Of a stretch of 64,000 nucleotides of DNA, positions 1 to 11,744 are shown piece after piece. The position numbers and the translations under genes were made by a program. A model generated the notes under the pieces. The model made no database searches. It saw only the letters and a program-made list of their open reading frames with translations, and was not told the origin of the DNA. The number at the start of each line of letters is the position of its first letter. The stretch's first letter is position 1. This DNA comes from Lethocerus indicus (Eukaryota > Arthropoda > Insecta > Hemiptera > Belostomatidae): NCBI GenBank assembly GCA_019843655.1, contig JACDQD010000002.1, forward strand, positions 1,870,585-1,934,584, in the 5' to 3' direction.

Positions 1-631
1 AATTATTGAAGGAAAACTCGACGATAATTCAGCTTATTTCTTCCGCCTCTGCGAACACAGCCCGGAAGACTATATTTAGGCAAAGTGTTCGATAGATAAA
101 TATTATACAAAAATATAATTACTTCGAGAGTTTACCAACGGTCGTTACATTCTCAGCCGAAACACTTAGGCTGTGAGATAATTCGAGGTATACAGAGGGG
201 CGGCTCTAATGGGATATATACATATATATACTGGGTCCAAGGAAGGAGTCATGCGAAATGAAAATTGATGACGGGACATTTATGGAAGGGAAAGTAAGAG
301 GTGGGAGGGAGGGTGGAGGGGGGTTGGGGGCCCAGAGTGAGATAGATAGAGAAAGTGAGAATTGGGAGGCGGCTCTGGAGCGAAGTGAGACAATTAAATG
401 CCAACAGAAAATGACTAAGAATTATTGAGCTCCCGGGAATCAGGTAGAGGGAGCCATATTTAAAAGGTATTACATAAAATGAGTATGATTCCTCTTTGTT
501 TCCTATAAAATTTACTTAATCATAGCGTTATTTTATTTTCTTTCACAACTATAATGCTCACAATACAATGTTATTAAACACTCGAAGGGAGAATTCACTC
601 ATTAGATGAAAACCAAATCAAAATATAACGA
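1..631. other. non-coding stretch with a G-rich tract
   Basis: I see no gene here. The region is A+T-rich apart from a purine tract around 297-331 made of several runs of three to six G, which could form a G-quadruplex on the plus strand. A short TA run lies near 215-230. The right edge at about 632 is where similarity to the inverted copy near 17323 begins. Confidence 0.5.
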
Positions 632-940
632 GGAAAATGTTTGAAAATACAATGTTCGAAACTTAATCAGAACTCCGAACGAAATAACGAAAATATCAAG
701 CTTATATACCCGAGATTGTATCAATTATGGAAATACGACTCGTCACAATTTCATTTCCGGGATTAAGCGAGTCGAAGAAAAAAAAAATCCCGAAAATATA
801 AGGCACTTTTGCGCCCCTGGAATAACGTTGTATCCACTACGTATTTGTTAATTAATTATTTGTTGTAATTGCGAGAGATGGTCCACAGAGACACAAACAA
901 GAAAGACAAAAAGATGTCGGTTCTTGAATTCAAACCAAGG
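632..940 (-). repeat. repeat flank shared with 17044-17323 (inverted)
   Basis: This segment is the outer flank of the mariner relic that follows. It is found again in inverted orientation at about 17044-17323 with scattered substitutions and small indels. The shared sequence lies outside the recognisable mariner terminal repeat, so the mariner sat inside a larger repeated unit when that unit was copied. No coding capacity is recognised in it. Confidence 0.65.
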
Positions 941-1720
941 TAAGTTCGTGCCGATTTTGAAGGAAAATTGTAACGCAACTCATTTAAATTTCGGTACACA
1001 TCTATTAACTTATATGGGCGCCATTCTGTTCCACAACCTTTCTCCACCTTTCAGCAACAATTTTCCAAAATTTATTGTCTCGTCGTTCGGAAAAAGCTCA
1101 TAATGGAGGATCCCTTTCCAATCCCACCGGACACAGAGCATTCTTCGGAAGGAGGCTTTTGGGGTGGTTAGAGGTGTTTCATCGCGCTTTCCCCGAAACC
1201 TTTTACGCTCGACGTTTTTATAAATTATCCATTTTAAATCCCCCTATCACTAATCGCTTCAGAAATTGTGTCTCCTCGTTGCGTTTGTAAAGCGATTCGC
1301 GAATGGAAATGTGCGATCCGGTAGATTTTTCTCCGTTAAATCGTGGAGAACCCGTACATCGAGACGGCTTATGTAGCCAAGCTTCGCAATACGGTCGTGG
1401 ATCGTCGATTTCGATTTATTTAACATTTCCGCTAATTGACGCGTTGTAGAGCGTGGATTATTTTCGATTACCGTTTTAATCGGATCTTCGTCTCTTGTGC
1501 TCTCGATCTTCGAGATGGAAATCTCCGGCTTTAAACCGAGCAAACTGCACTTCCGCACAGCTCTTTCGGCTACAGCACTTTCGCCATAAACAGGGCATAT
1601 CTTGTTTGCCTTTTTCGCAAAAAGTAGAGCCTATAACGCGCTTTGTTCGCTGCCGTATTCCGAGGCGAATAAAACCGAGAAGAATTGAAGTATCGGGACC
1701 AAACTTTTTTCCAAATATGC
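941..1720 (-). mobile_element. mariner transposon relic, internally deleted (copy M1)
   Basis: This is a decayed Tc1/mariner-type element read on the minus strand. Its 3' end at 941-958 carries AAGTTCGTGCCGATTTT. A degenerate form of the same terminal repeat, in the opposite direction, lies at about 1691-1720. Between them is a transposase relic with the mariner helix-turn-helix region and the start of the catalytic region. At roughly 780 bp it is much shorter than the usual 1.3 kb; the catalytic second half is missing. The same deletion is seen in the inverted copy at 16466-17043, so the deletion predates the duplication. Several stops and at least two frame changes show it is dead. Confidence 0.8.
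1010..1660 (-). pseudogene. mariner transposase, frameshifted fragment
   Basis: Reading on the minus strand from about 1660, one frame gives a peptide with FARFKAGDFHLEDRE, matching the mariner N-terminal block usually seen as WFAKFRSGDFSLKDE. A frame change near 1480 continues into PIKTVIENNPRSTTRQLAEM and then IHDRIAKLGYISRLDV, the second helix-turn-helix of mariner transposases. A third piece around 1030-1270 corresponds to the FLKRLVTGDEKW block and the following WDWKGILHYELLP block, but is broken by stops and small indels. The remaining acidic catalytic residues and the C-terminus are absent. In a working element this protein would bind the terminal repeats and catalyse cut-and-paste transposition; this copy cannot. 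Confidence 0.8.
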
Positions 1721-1899
1721 CCGAAGTACCGACTTTTAGAATATGTACGCGTGTCATTTATTTTCAATCATTCCGACATATTCAGACCTGTCCCGATACC
1801 GCCGGTAATACTTTTTTCCCGATAGGGATTTTTTTTTTATAGCCGTAATATTCTAATGCCGGTTAAGTAGGGATGAATAAGTGTATAGGGGCTGTTGTA

Positions 1900-2236
1900 G
1901 TTCGCGGCTGTTTCGGTAGGTGGCGGTAGTGCCGTCGCCGATATCTGAGGGTGGCGCCACCTAGCGGACCGCCCCCACACCCGGCCCCTTTGACACCGGC
2001 CCAGTCGTTGGCGGGACTTCGCCTGGTACACTCGTGCTTTGTCTCTCTCTCTCTGTCTTTGTACAACTTGGAAAGGAGTCGAAATATCGTATAGAGTTCT
2101 GTTTTATCCCCGACACCGTCCGCTGCAGTTCAGTTTCGCGCTCCCCCTCCTGGAGATCGCTGTCCTGAGTGTCGCGCGTCCTCTACTATCGGAAGAAGAC
2201 CGAGCCAAGGGCCGACCGAGGCGCCCGTCCTCCGAC
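1900..2236 (+). promoter_or_regulatory. CpG-rich promoter and 5' leader candidate
   Basis: This block is far richer in CG dinucleotides than the sequence on either side. It contains an arthropod-type initiator, TTCAGTT, at 2129-2135, about 105 bp before the candidate start codon at 2237. There is no TATA box at the expected distance. An AGATCG hexamer at 2154-2159 resembles a downstream promoter element but sits about 5 bp too close to the initiator. The block also holds a CTCF-type site (1950-1967). It is consistent with a TATA-less promoter for the plus-strand exon that follows. Confidence 0.4.
1950..1967 (-). promoter_or_regulatory. CTCF-type insulator motif
   Basis: The minus strand reads CCGCTAGGTGGCGCCACC, which fits the core of the CTCF consensus known from flies and vertebrates (CCNCTAGRKGGCGC). 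It lies about 180 bp upstream of the likely transcription start in the only CpG-rich promoter-like block near a candidate first exon. This is a motif match by eye; binding is inferred. Confidence 0.45.
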
Positions 2237-2303
2237 ATGCTCAGATTCTTCGGCGTCCTCTTCTGGCTGCAGTGCTCAGCGGCGGCCGCCGTACTATCCA
2301 GAG
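2237..2303 (+). CDS. candidate first coding exon: signal peptide of a secreted or membrane protein
   Basis: Starting at the ATG at 2237 (G at position -3), the frame encodes 22 codons and one extra base. The peptide begins MLRFFGVLFWLQCSAAAAV, a typical secretory signal: a short basic start, a hydrophobic core of about 12 residues and small residues (SAAAA) suited to signal peptidase cleavage. The exon would end at 2303 before a GTCAGC donor (AGAG|GTCAGC), leaving phase 1. The frame is also open upstream to 2039, so a longer N-terminus is possible, but the signal peptide and the initiator spacing favour 2237. Nothing in the next tens of kilobases continues the protein convincingly. The 108-bp open block at 45625 could be joined in a compatible phase. 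The protein family is not recognised. Confidence 0.4.
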
Positions 2304-2771
2304 GTCAGCTCCTATAAGAAACAAAAATTTGCCTAAACGATGTTTCAATTTTTATATCGAATAGTGCCGAATCGACCTCTGGTTGTCAACACCGATCAAA
2401 TTGAGCAGCAGGACCGCATTTGGTCGTATCTATGGACTAGTGAATTATGATGAAGTGTTCTGAAAGATTTGTGATTCAATTCCTTCGCCCTTTAGGCGGT
2501 GTCTACTCAGCCGGTCACTTTCAGCCGACTGCCAGTGAAACTTCTGACAGATAAATTCCAGATATTCTTTCCTGTCTCGGACATTGTTTCCCCACTTAGT
2601 GGAATAAATTTTTATGTTTTCAATCGACCTCATCTTGAAGGGCAATTACAAACAGCCACTTTGTGTGTTTATACGTCGGGAGAACAGTCAGTTTCATCGG
2701 TAGCAATGACAACTATTCGGGGCGTGTGAGGATGGCAAAATACTGCGGCATTTCAAGCGCGTCGCATAGGT

Positions 2772-2789
2772 CTGCCTGCATGCAGGCAG
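2772..2789. repeat. 18-bp perfect palindrome
   Basis: CTGCCTGCATGCAGGCAG reads the same on both strands. No function is implied by the sequence alone; it could be a dimeric protein binding site or a chance palindrome. Confidence 0.85.
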
Positions 2790-4843
2790 GAATTCCGTCA
2801 ACGCCTAATTAAAACGTTAACCGCATTATTATCGGCCGTCGATAAAAAGGTGGAATAGAAATTATTAAAAAATATTTATTCCCTTATTTGAAAAAGCATT
2901 TACGTACTTGCACAGTCGAACTTTCGCCTGCATTTTCTGCGTTTTAAGAAAGACTTTTCCTTGCGGGGGCGGTAGTAATTGCGGCATTTCCTGTGTTTTG
3001 GTCAAGGCTCGATTTCCCACTCCCAAGTTTGGAGTTTCTCAAGTTGTAAGATCGGCTATTTAAACCTTGGCAAAGTAAAGGCTCCGAATTGGTGTGAAGC
3101 TATTTAATTCCCGGCCGAAGTCTGCAGAGTTCGGTAGTCCAATTTGAGTCGGTAATTTAGTAATAGTTGTGATGGCGGGAGCAAATCGACATTGCGCCAA
3201 TAATTAGATTTTAAGCCGGATGGAGATGTTCTCTTTGAGTAAGTGATCGTTTGACTTCACAATGTCGAGGAGTAAAAATGTCTCGTAAGAAAAGAAAATT
3301 CGTCTCTTGTAAAGAAGATTCTTTGAATTTCATTATACGATATTTTTTTCTGAAAATGTTTTTTTGGGAAACTCGAATGTTTCAAATTCTCCACTGTAAT
3401 CCTGATTTTCGTTTCGTTAGATCGCTCTTTTTTAATTTACAATAATTAATATTATTATGTCTTCAATACACGTTGTCTCCTGGCGCAAGTTAAACTGTAT
3501 TAAAACGATTTCGGTTATTCGCCAAATTCAGTATCAAATCTCAGAGTAAAATATGGACATTATCAAGTGCTGTGTATTGACATGTGAGCTCCTTTAATGT
3601 TGGTCAGTTCACAAAAATTATTAGTGCGGACACTAATTCGTACTATAAGTCAGTTTCGGCTATTCGCCACTGTCAATTGTCCGGTTGCAATTATTGTCGA
3701 GCCGTACATTATTATTATTCGTTTATTTTGTAATTTCATCAATTGAAATAATAAATATACTACGCTAACTTTTCCAGGATCAGCAATTTCAGAACTTAGA
3801 CTATATTAGTTTCAGTCTCTCGGAGGAGATAACTTGTTCTAATAATTAAGATTTATTCGTAAATAGAATTTTTCGGGGCCTCAAATTCCTGCCAGATATA
3901 GACGGGACTAAGCTTTCCCGATTGAAGGGAAAACATTGAAACCAGTAGAAAGTCCATTAATTTTTCATTCGTGTAAAAATTTAACGCTCGACTTCGTCCC
4001 CGGTTTTTGCCCGCTATAAACGTTTTCACAGGAACTTGACCTGGCTCTGGATGTCGGGGACTTTGTAATAGATTTTTCGACGCGACGGCATCAACCAATT
4101 TTTTGGGCGCCCCTCCCCCCCCGTTTCCCCAATGAAAAGTTTAACGTCCGAGCATATAATTTGTCTCGGGTCATACATTATTTATCGTTCAATTTTCTAA
4201 ATCTCCAACCCCACTTCCGACCTCTTTCAGCTTCGCCTCTGGACCTTCCGGCCTTCCTAAACCCCCCGGCCCCCGCCACCCCCCGCGGACTAAGCTCCAA
4301 TGTCGAGTTTCCTCTCCAAGACGGCAATTTCCGGAGAAGTGAAAAAAAAAATTGTTCAACAATTATATGTTTATAGCCGCTTTGTTTCTACTGTCTTAAT
4401 TTAGCGCCTAAGATTTTCTTTTTTTTCCATTTTTAAATGTGCCTCTCAATTCCTCTATATATTCTCAACTTGAATGCATCTTGTATACTCACTGGAGAAA
4501 GTCTCGAATATCCCAAATTGTACGGAATTCCACCGAACGATGGCGGGATGCCGAAATTGTTCTACTATCCTAGGAGTCGTACATTCCGTCCTCTCAATTT
4601 AAAAATTACGGCAGTTATTTAAATAAATTTCTCCCAGCGCGTAGGAATTTTATGAGGACAAGTTCAAAATTTAGGTCAGATGTTTAATTACTAATTTTAT
4701 TAATTTTTTGGTCGAATTCGTAAATTTCCCGTTTATCTAATACATCTCGAGTTTTATGTATGTCGTTACAGAACGCAACAGCATATCTGAACTTCGTTTT
4801 AACCATTCTGTTCTGTAGTATTCCCCTTATTCCTGACGGGCAT

Positions 4844-4845
<2 letters not shown>

Positions 4846-4894
<49 letters not shown>
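4846..4894. repeat. (TA)n microsatellite
   Basis: An uninterrupted AT dinucleotide run of nearly 50 bp. Likely length-polymorphic. Confidence 0.95.
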
Positions 4895-4897
<3 letters not shown>

Positions 4898-7800
4898 CAA
4901 CATTAAAGTTTATTGCAGACGGAAAACTCATAACTTCCAGGATAAGCGAGGCCCTTTTGATTTTCCCGGTTTCCGTTCTTCAAGCAGTCTATTTCCGGTT
5001 CTGCATCATCGGTTTATTTTTCGGGGGCCGAACCACGTTTCCGTTTATATTGTACTATTCGCCATTCGGTTTATTTAAACAAGTTTCTACCGTTCGTTTT
5101 GTATTCGAAAATTCTAATAGAAACCGACGATTTTATTGAGTATTGTCGTAATTTATTTTTCGTTATTGAATTGTTGACGGAATCGAAAAATTCTGATAAT
5201 CGGGGGCGATGATAGTGATTTTGAACTGGATTGAAACTAAAGTAAACTAATTTGAGCATTTCATTATAGATGTATTTCAGACAGAGAAGTCTTTTCCGTT
5301 CCAAATCAACAATTTAGACCGGTTTTATTTTCTCCTGTGCTCAATACCGCAATACGCACGTATCTGTTGTCCAAATAATCCAATTTCCGCCCGGATAATT
5401 TGCATTGATTTGAGATTTGAAGCGGCGCCGAATCAACGCCCTGATCTAATGCCGGACTAGTCGAATTATTAGAAACGTGTTTGTCAAGTGTTCGGGATGT
5501 GCCGGCTGGCGAGCTGAATGTTTCGTATTTAGGTCCAAAAACAACCAACACGTCGCCCACTTCCCGGTCTGGGGGAGTTGGTCCGGTTCTCATTAAAAGT
5601 TTTTCGCGACACTTTTCAACGGCCCAAATAAAATGCCTCGTCCAGTTTTTCTATTTCGGCCCTCAGTCGATTACTCGGACTGAGCGCTGTAACTCGTCCC
5701 TTTTTTTTCCCCTACGCCGGGGGTTAAAATATTTAATTTCTATTTTCATACAGTCGTCGTTTTAAATAGGATCGTTTTTGTAGTGTCCTTTCTTGGCGGG
5801 TTTTGTTTCGATTTTTATTTTCGAAAAATCACCAGAACGTACAATGTCTATTCAATATTGATCGATTCATTTTGATAACACGAAATTTATTAATTTCGCG
5901 GTTTTCAATCGAAGACAAAGTTTTCAGTCTAATCCATCGTTATTAAATAAGGCTTAATGGGATGTTATGAATTGGTCCGCGACAATTAAAAGTTGCGTTG
6001 TAATTAATTAAGGCCGCGTTATTTCGTTTGCGATCCTTTCGGATTCGAAGCGAAGTTTATAACTCGCCAAATTGTTATCGGCGTTTTATCAATTCCCGGT
6101 AATAATTATGATCGGGCCGCGGGGGGGGTGGGGGGGTGGGCGCTTCTAAAAACTGACTGGAACCGCTTCAGGTTCCAATTTCAACGCGGCAATTTTAATT
6201 AAAAATTACTATCGGTAATACATCGGGCGGTACGTAGTTTTCTATGTACCGCAATAAAATGAATATTTGCGGTCGCCGCATCGACGCCGATATTCAATTA
6301 GCCCGAACCGCGTTCGAAATCCGGGATGAACAGGCCACAATGCGTTAATGCATTCGGCCATAATTCAGGCGCAATTAACAGGCGTTGCTCCGATAAAAAG
6401 GATATAACTGGTCGATTCCCAGGACAGTTTCACAACGGATATCCACAAAATAATCTCTAATAATAAATGCCAAGTTGTTGCCAGGTTTATATTCGACATT
6501 AACCGTTCGGTTGCACAATGTTCGGGTCTTTAACTTGAAATATTTCTGAGCAGGCAAACCATCGCCAACCCCCCCTCAACCGCCATTACAAATTTTTATG
6601 CAGTATGTTAATTATAGCCTGTGTAATAATTCGGATTATAGAAGGATCTTAATTCATAGAGTTCCTGAGCTGTTACTGGCTACAATGAATTGTTGGTGTC
6701 CAGCATTTTTTTCTGAATTTTCCTTGGATGGTTTATCCTTCACGACAGTCAAAACGATGGAAGAGATGTTATATTTACTTTTAGTTGTCCGAGGGAATTA
6801 ATTCATGAATTGATAACTGAAATTATATTTCCGTACAGCAAATTCTACTGGTTTTATCGTCACATTACAGTACTGTATCTTTCGTTGTAATATAACGGAA
6901 TTAATTGCGTTAAACCGGTTCAGTGGTCTGTAGAGCTCAAAGCGACTGCAATTTAGACGAGAACTGCATTAATTTCGGACTGTTTGGAATTATACTTTCT
7001 CGCGCGACTATACCTTCAATTCAATACGAAATTTTAGAAACAATATCCGTTTCTCGTAAATTCCAATCATTCAATTCTGGCCGGCAGTAAACCTCGTATT
7101 ATACCGTGTACGGGGACACTGTATTGTTTATTCCGTTCTTCGTTCGCTCAATCGACGTTTTTCGCAAGCGTGTTCTCCGCGCGTCGCGATTTTCGCCCGA
7201 CATTCGGACAAAACTGAATATGAAATCCGGACGCTTATTATAAAATGATTGGGACTTGGCCGTTCCGTTGTACGACACGCGAACAATTTTTAAACGACGC
7301 TTAGAGATATACATCGATAATCGGTATATTTTTTTTTTTTTTTTGTTATTTTAATCGGTGTAAATGGAAATTCGCCCGGTATTTATACTGAAAACGTACT
7401 GCCAAATTATACCGCCGTTATTTGCACAACGGATCGGTGGTGGTATCCCGCCGGTCATCTGCCATTCAGTCACTGATTGTTTTGTGCTATTCAGTAGTTT
7501 TAGGATGTAGTTTAGGACAATTTCGATATCTATTCTGACTTTTTGGAATGATGGTGACGTTTTTGGAGTCTGAAAAGCCAGTTGCGCACGACCAGAATTT
7601 GATGAAAAGTGGAAACTGTTTTGTTACCGCGATTTCTTCCAATAAACAATGAAAATTCTACGCACCTACGTCTTTATTGTATTTGTATCACCGATTTATA
7701 TCTCGTACTTCATCCAACGCATACAAAGTTGAGGTACTGCCCTGGGGGGGCGGAAATAACCCATTTACTTTGGCGTAAACTTTTGACCTTACACCCTTTT

Positions 7801-10800
7801 GACCTCCTCGATTAAGTGTTGACTGCAACACTTTGAGTTTTTGAGTACGTTTTTTCAGTGCATTTCTTCAATACTCAGGGCCGTCAAATTATTGTCCGCT
7901 TCACACCCCTCACGAAGGTCTCCGCAATAAGATATTGGAACAGAACAAAAATTATAACAGCGACAGTGTTAAAGCGGATATTTTTACGAGGGCCTTATCG
8001 GAACTAATGAAAGGAAAAGGGGGGAGGGGGGCAATTTAAAAAATCGACCAATACACACTTTTTTTTGAACAGCGATTTACGTTTTGTCAACCGGCTCTCA
8101 GAAGATTGAGAGTATATTTCAAGTTTACGTGATAGGTTATGCGAATCGTATATCAAACGGTCCTGCGGATGCAATTATCACGCATGGCCGGCCGTGCCCT
8201 TTGGGCCGCACTAAGTACACTGCCGGTTTTCCATTTCTCAAATACACTCGACAGACTCCCGGCCCCCAACTTTCTGTCCTGTATTTGTTTCAACCGGGAA
8301 TCGATCGCTTCTATAGACGCCGTATCTGCGCCTCTGGATCGACGCCGACCGTCCGATTAGACACCGGAGTAAAAAAACTGGAGAATAATGAATTGCACTA
8401 AATTTAACCTTTCCTAATACCAACGACACGCGGTTCAAAAAAAAAAAAGATCAATCTTACTCCGAGATTTTACGAATTCTACAATTATTTTGTAGAATCG
8501 CGCTTATATTCTCGGGCCGTACTGAGACCCAGTCTGTAAAACGAGTTCAAATTAAAGAATTTAATTTCTGATAAAAGCCTCGAAATTGTCAACAATCGGT
8601 ATTTAGTTCTTCGTGCGCGTTTTAGCTAACTAAATGCTACTAAAGACACCAAATAGCTTGGACTCGGACTTGACGGGACAAAACCAATGTTCCCGACACT
8701 CCTTGGCCCTTTCCACAAATCTTGCATTTAAATGTCGTCTATAATCAAATTACGAGACTAAAAAATTTTATTGAATGCAGATTGCGTTCGGACGTTTCAG
8801 TACTAAGACATGTTTGGCTTTAATATATTGCATAATTACAACAATACTTTCCATCATTTGTATAGAATTATTGGAAATTGGCAAACAGAGTTGTGGATTT
8901 CCTTTCCAATTCTTGCTATTCAATCCAGTTCCAATGAATTGACGATGAAAGTATTCACATAAATTCCGCCATTAAGCTCATATAAATTCTTCCATGCGTC
9001 GTACATTGGAGTGAAAATCCTCCATCTGTCGATTTTCAATCGCGTCCCATTTTTTTTTTTTTATCCGGCCCGGTGAGTATAAGATGTGTAGTTGATGGGT
9101 CGAAGTCAAATTTCAATTTGCAACTGTCTGAAGTTGAAGTCGTGGTTTCTGTTCATTTGCAATCAGGTTGGTTGGCGCTTAAAAGGTCGGCCGCTTGCCG
9201 TTGACAGCCTCATAATGTTAACGCCTTATGCATATTATTCACAGATTTCAAGTGAAACCCGCCGTTTACCCCCTGTAATTGAAGGCTTCCATTTAAGCCG
9301 TCATATTGGAAATCCGTTTTAAGATTTTGCAACAATCGGAGTGAGAAATTAATTTTTTCAATAGTGACCTCGGTTCACTCTTCAGTGTGTCCGAAAAAAA
9401 GAAGAAAATAAATTGTCTAACAGTTGCCATTCTTCTTGAACTTTAGCAAGGAAAACCCAAATTATTCTCATTTAGAATACAAATTAGTTACAGGATATTT
9501 AGAAATTGCAGTGATACAAAATTTATTATTAGCGGATTAGGTTTTAATTTGCTCTGAACCCGTAAATTGGGCTCAAATATTAGGGTTTATAATTTAGTCT
9601 TAAATAATAACTGTTATTATCGTATATAGTGTGTTTAAATCTTTATATTTTTAGTAATACAAGTTAGATTGTTCCAACGGAATAGTGCTATTGTATGTTC
9701 CTTTGGACGTGTCTATATCGGTGATATATTTTTGACTGAAAATCACGCGTCGGTGAAGCCGTTTATATTTTTTAAAGTATATGGCCAGCCAGAGAATGGA
9801 TTTATAAGAAAATTCAGACGTTAACTAGCGGAGTCGGTGGGTTAGAAGACGCTTATAGAAGGGAAGGAGGCTCTGAAAGCGCCTCGGTATCGCATTTCCA
9901 TTGATCATTTACAGTTTAACTAAGTTTGCGGGCAAAAACCGTCGGAGGGATTTTTAAAGTGCTCCCCACTGCAAGTTTTAACTTCAATTCTGCGAGTGGA
10001 AATCACGCGAAACCGGATAAAATGTCTGCAGTTCTGATTTTCGAGAGTGCATTTAAATACGAATTGGGGCGTTTTAAAACTTAAAAAAATTAGGTATACA
10101 GTACACAATGTGACGTAACTTTAGGATTAATCGAGTTTATTTTTTTGTAAAGTCTGTAAATATAGAGCGATAAGCCAACTACTGGCAGAGAATTCAGAGA
10201 ACGAACGGGCCTAAGATAAACCAACTTCAAGTAAATTGCAATAGGGGCCGATTGATTTCTGGTAAGCCTAAAATAACGGTTTTGATTAAATTGCTTGTTT
10301 TATGTTTCTGTTTTGACGCTAACCCGAACGTTGAGACGTCTTCTGTTGGCTTCGGGCCCGAACTTATTTTTTTCTCGACGCTTAGAGAAGATCGGGCCGC
10401 GAGAGATTTAAGATTGGCGACAGTAAACTGGTCTTTGTTACTCGGCCGGTCTAATTCAACTCGAAACTTGTAGTACCCAGAGCCGCCATGCATTACCGAA
10501 AAGTGTTCCTCTTCTTCGACACTGACGAAATAACTTAGATCGCCGCTTGAGTTTCGGCTCCGGGTCGAGTTTCCGTACGCGCTTGAAGGGCTGGAAAACA
10601 GGGCTGTATTTCGTCTCCCCGCTGACTGATATTTGGGCCCGCATCTAATTATCTCGGGGTGTTATTCCGACTGTGCGATTTCCTATCACTTCGCGACATT
10701 TTGATCCCACCCCGGGCCAAGAAGCTTAGTGTAGTACGACGACGATTCGTAGATGATGAAATTTATCTATTTCCAATGAAACATTTGAAATAACAGTATA

Positions 10801-11692
10801 ATTTAATGCGGGAGGAAAACATTCAAATTCGTAACAGTCTACACCGAGGAATGTGCTTTCGTGGGCGTCGGGAAAAACTTATTGTATTGCGAAAAAAATA
10901 GATCGAAAAAATTCGGAAGCCGGAATTCCTCCAAATAAACTATTTATTGGCTCTATTCGTCGAAAGTTTTCGACCGAACACACAGTTTCTGGAACGCGCT
11001 ACGGTAAAAACTGAAAACGGCGTGACGTGTCCCAGTCAGACGCGTCAGTTGGGAGACCTTCGGGAATTTCCAGCCTTCCATTTCAAACCGTAAAATAAAT
11101 AGTGAAAACAGAGCGACAAATGTTGACTGACGCGCGAGCGACCGTGTTTCCGGCATAAAAGTAGACGGATATTTTTATTCGACTTGTCCAAATGAAACCC
11201 GGTGAAACGTCCAATACGTTCATTGCGAAATTTCGAAATGAATTTCTATAAAATCTCGGTGTATCTCATTTCTCGGTGCGTGAATTTATTTACACTTTAT
11301 AGATGCGATTTTTTATCGTCACCATTCGTTAAATTTAACGCTATTGAGGATGCGGAGAAGCCTAATCCGGTTGGGAAACCTAACGTTATTGTACAATATG
11401 TACTATAATGTAATTATTACGCAACTGTCTGAATTCTACAGAAATGATTTTAGAATCACCGCCTGGAATAGCAGTGTTTTTCTATACTCCAATTGGACAA
11501 TATCCAGATCTTGAATAAAGCGTGGGAAAACGAATACGCCTTATGCGGTAGAACCGAACCTCTCGGTTCTATGCTGAAATCATCACAGTTTTAGGAAATA
11601 AAAACAGAGTTAACAAGATTGCATGAAAACAAGCAGCCGGGAGATTGGCCGACCCCAAGGCACACAGTTTTCCCGATGATTCTGTGTTTGTT

Positions 11693-11693
<1 letters not shown>

Positions 11694-11739
<46 letters not shown>
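11694..11739. repeat. (TA)n microsatellite
   Basis: An uninterrupted TA dinucleotide run of about 46 bp. Confidence 0.95.
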
Positions 11740-11744
<5 letters not shown>

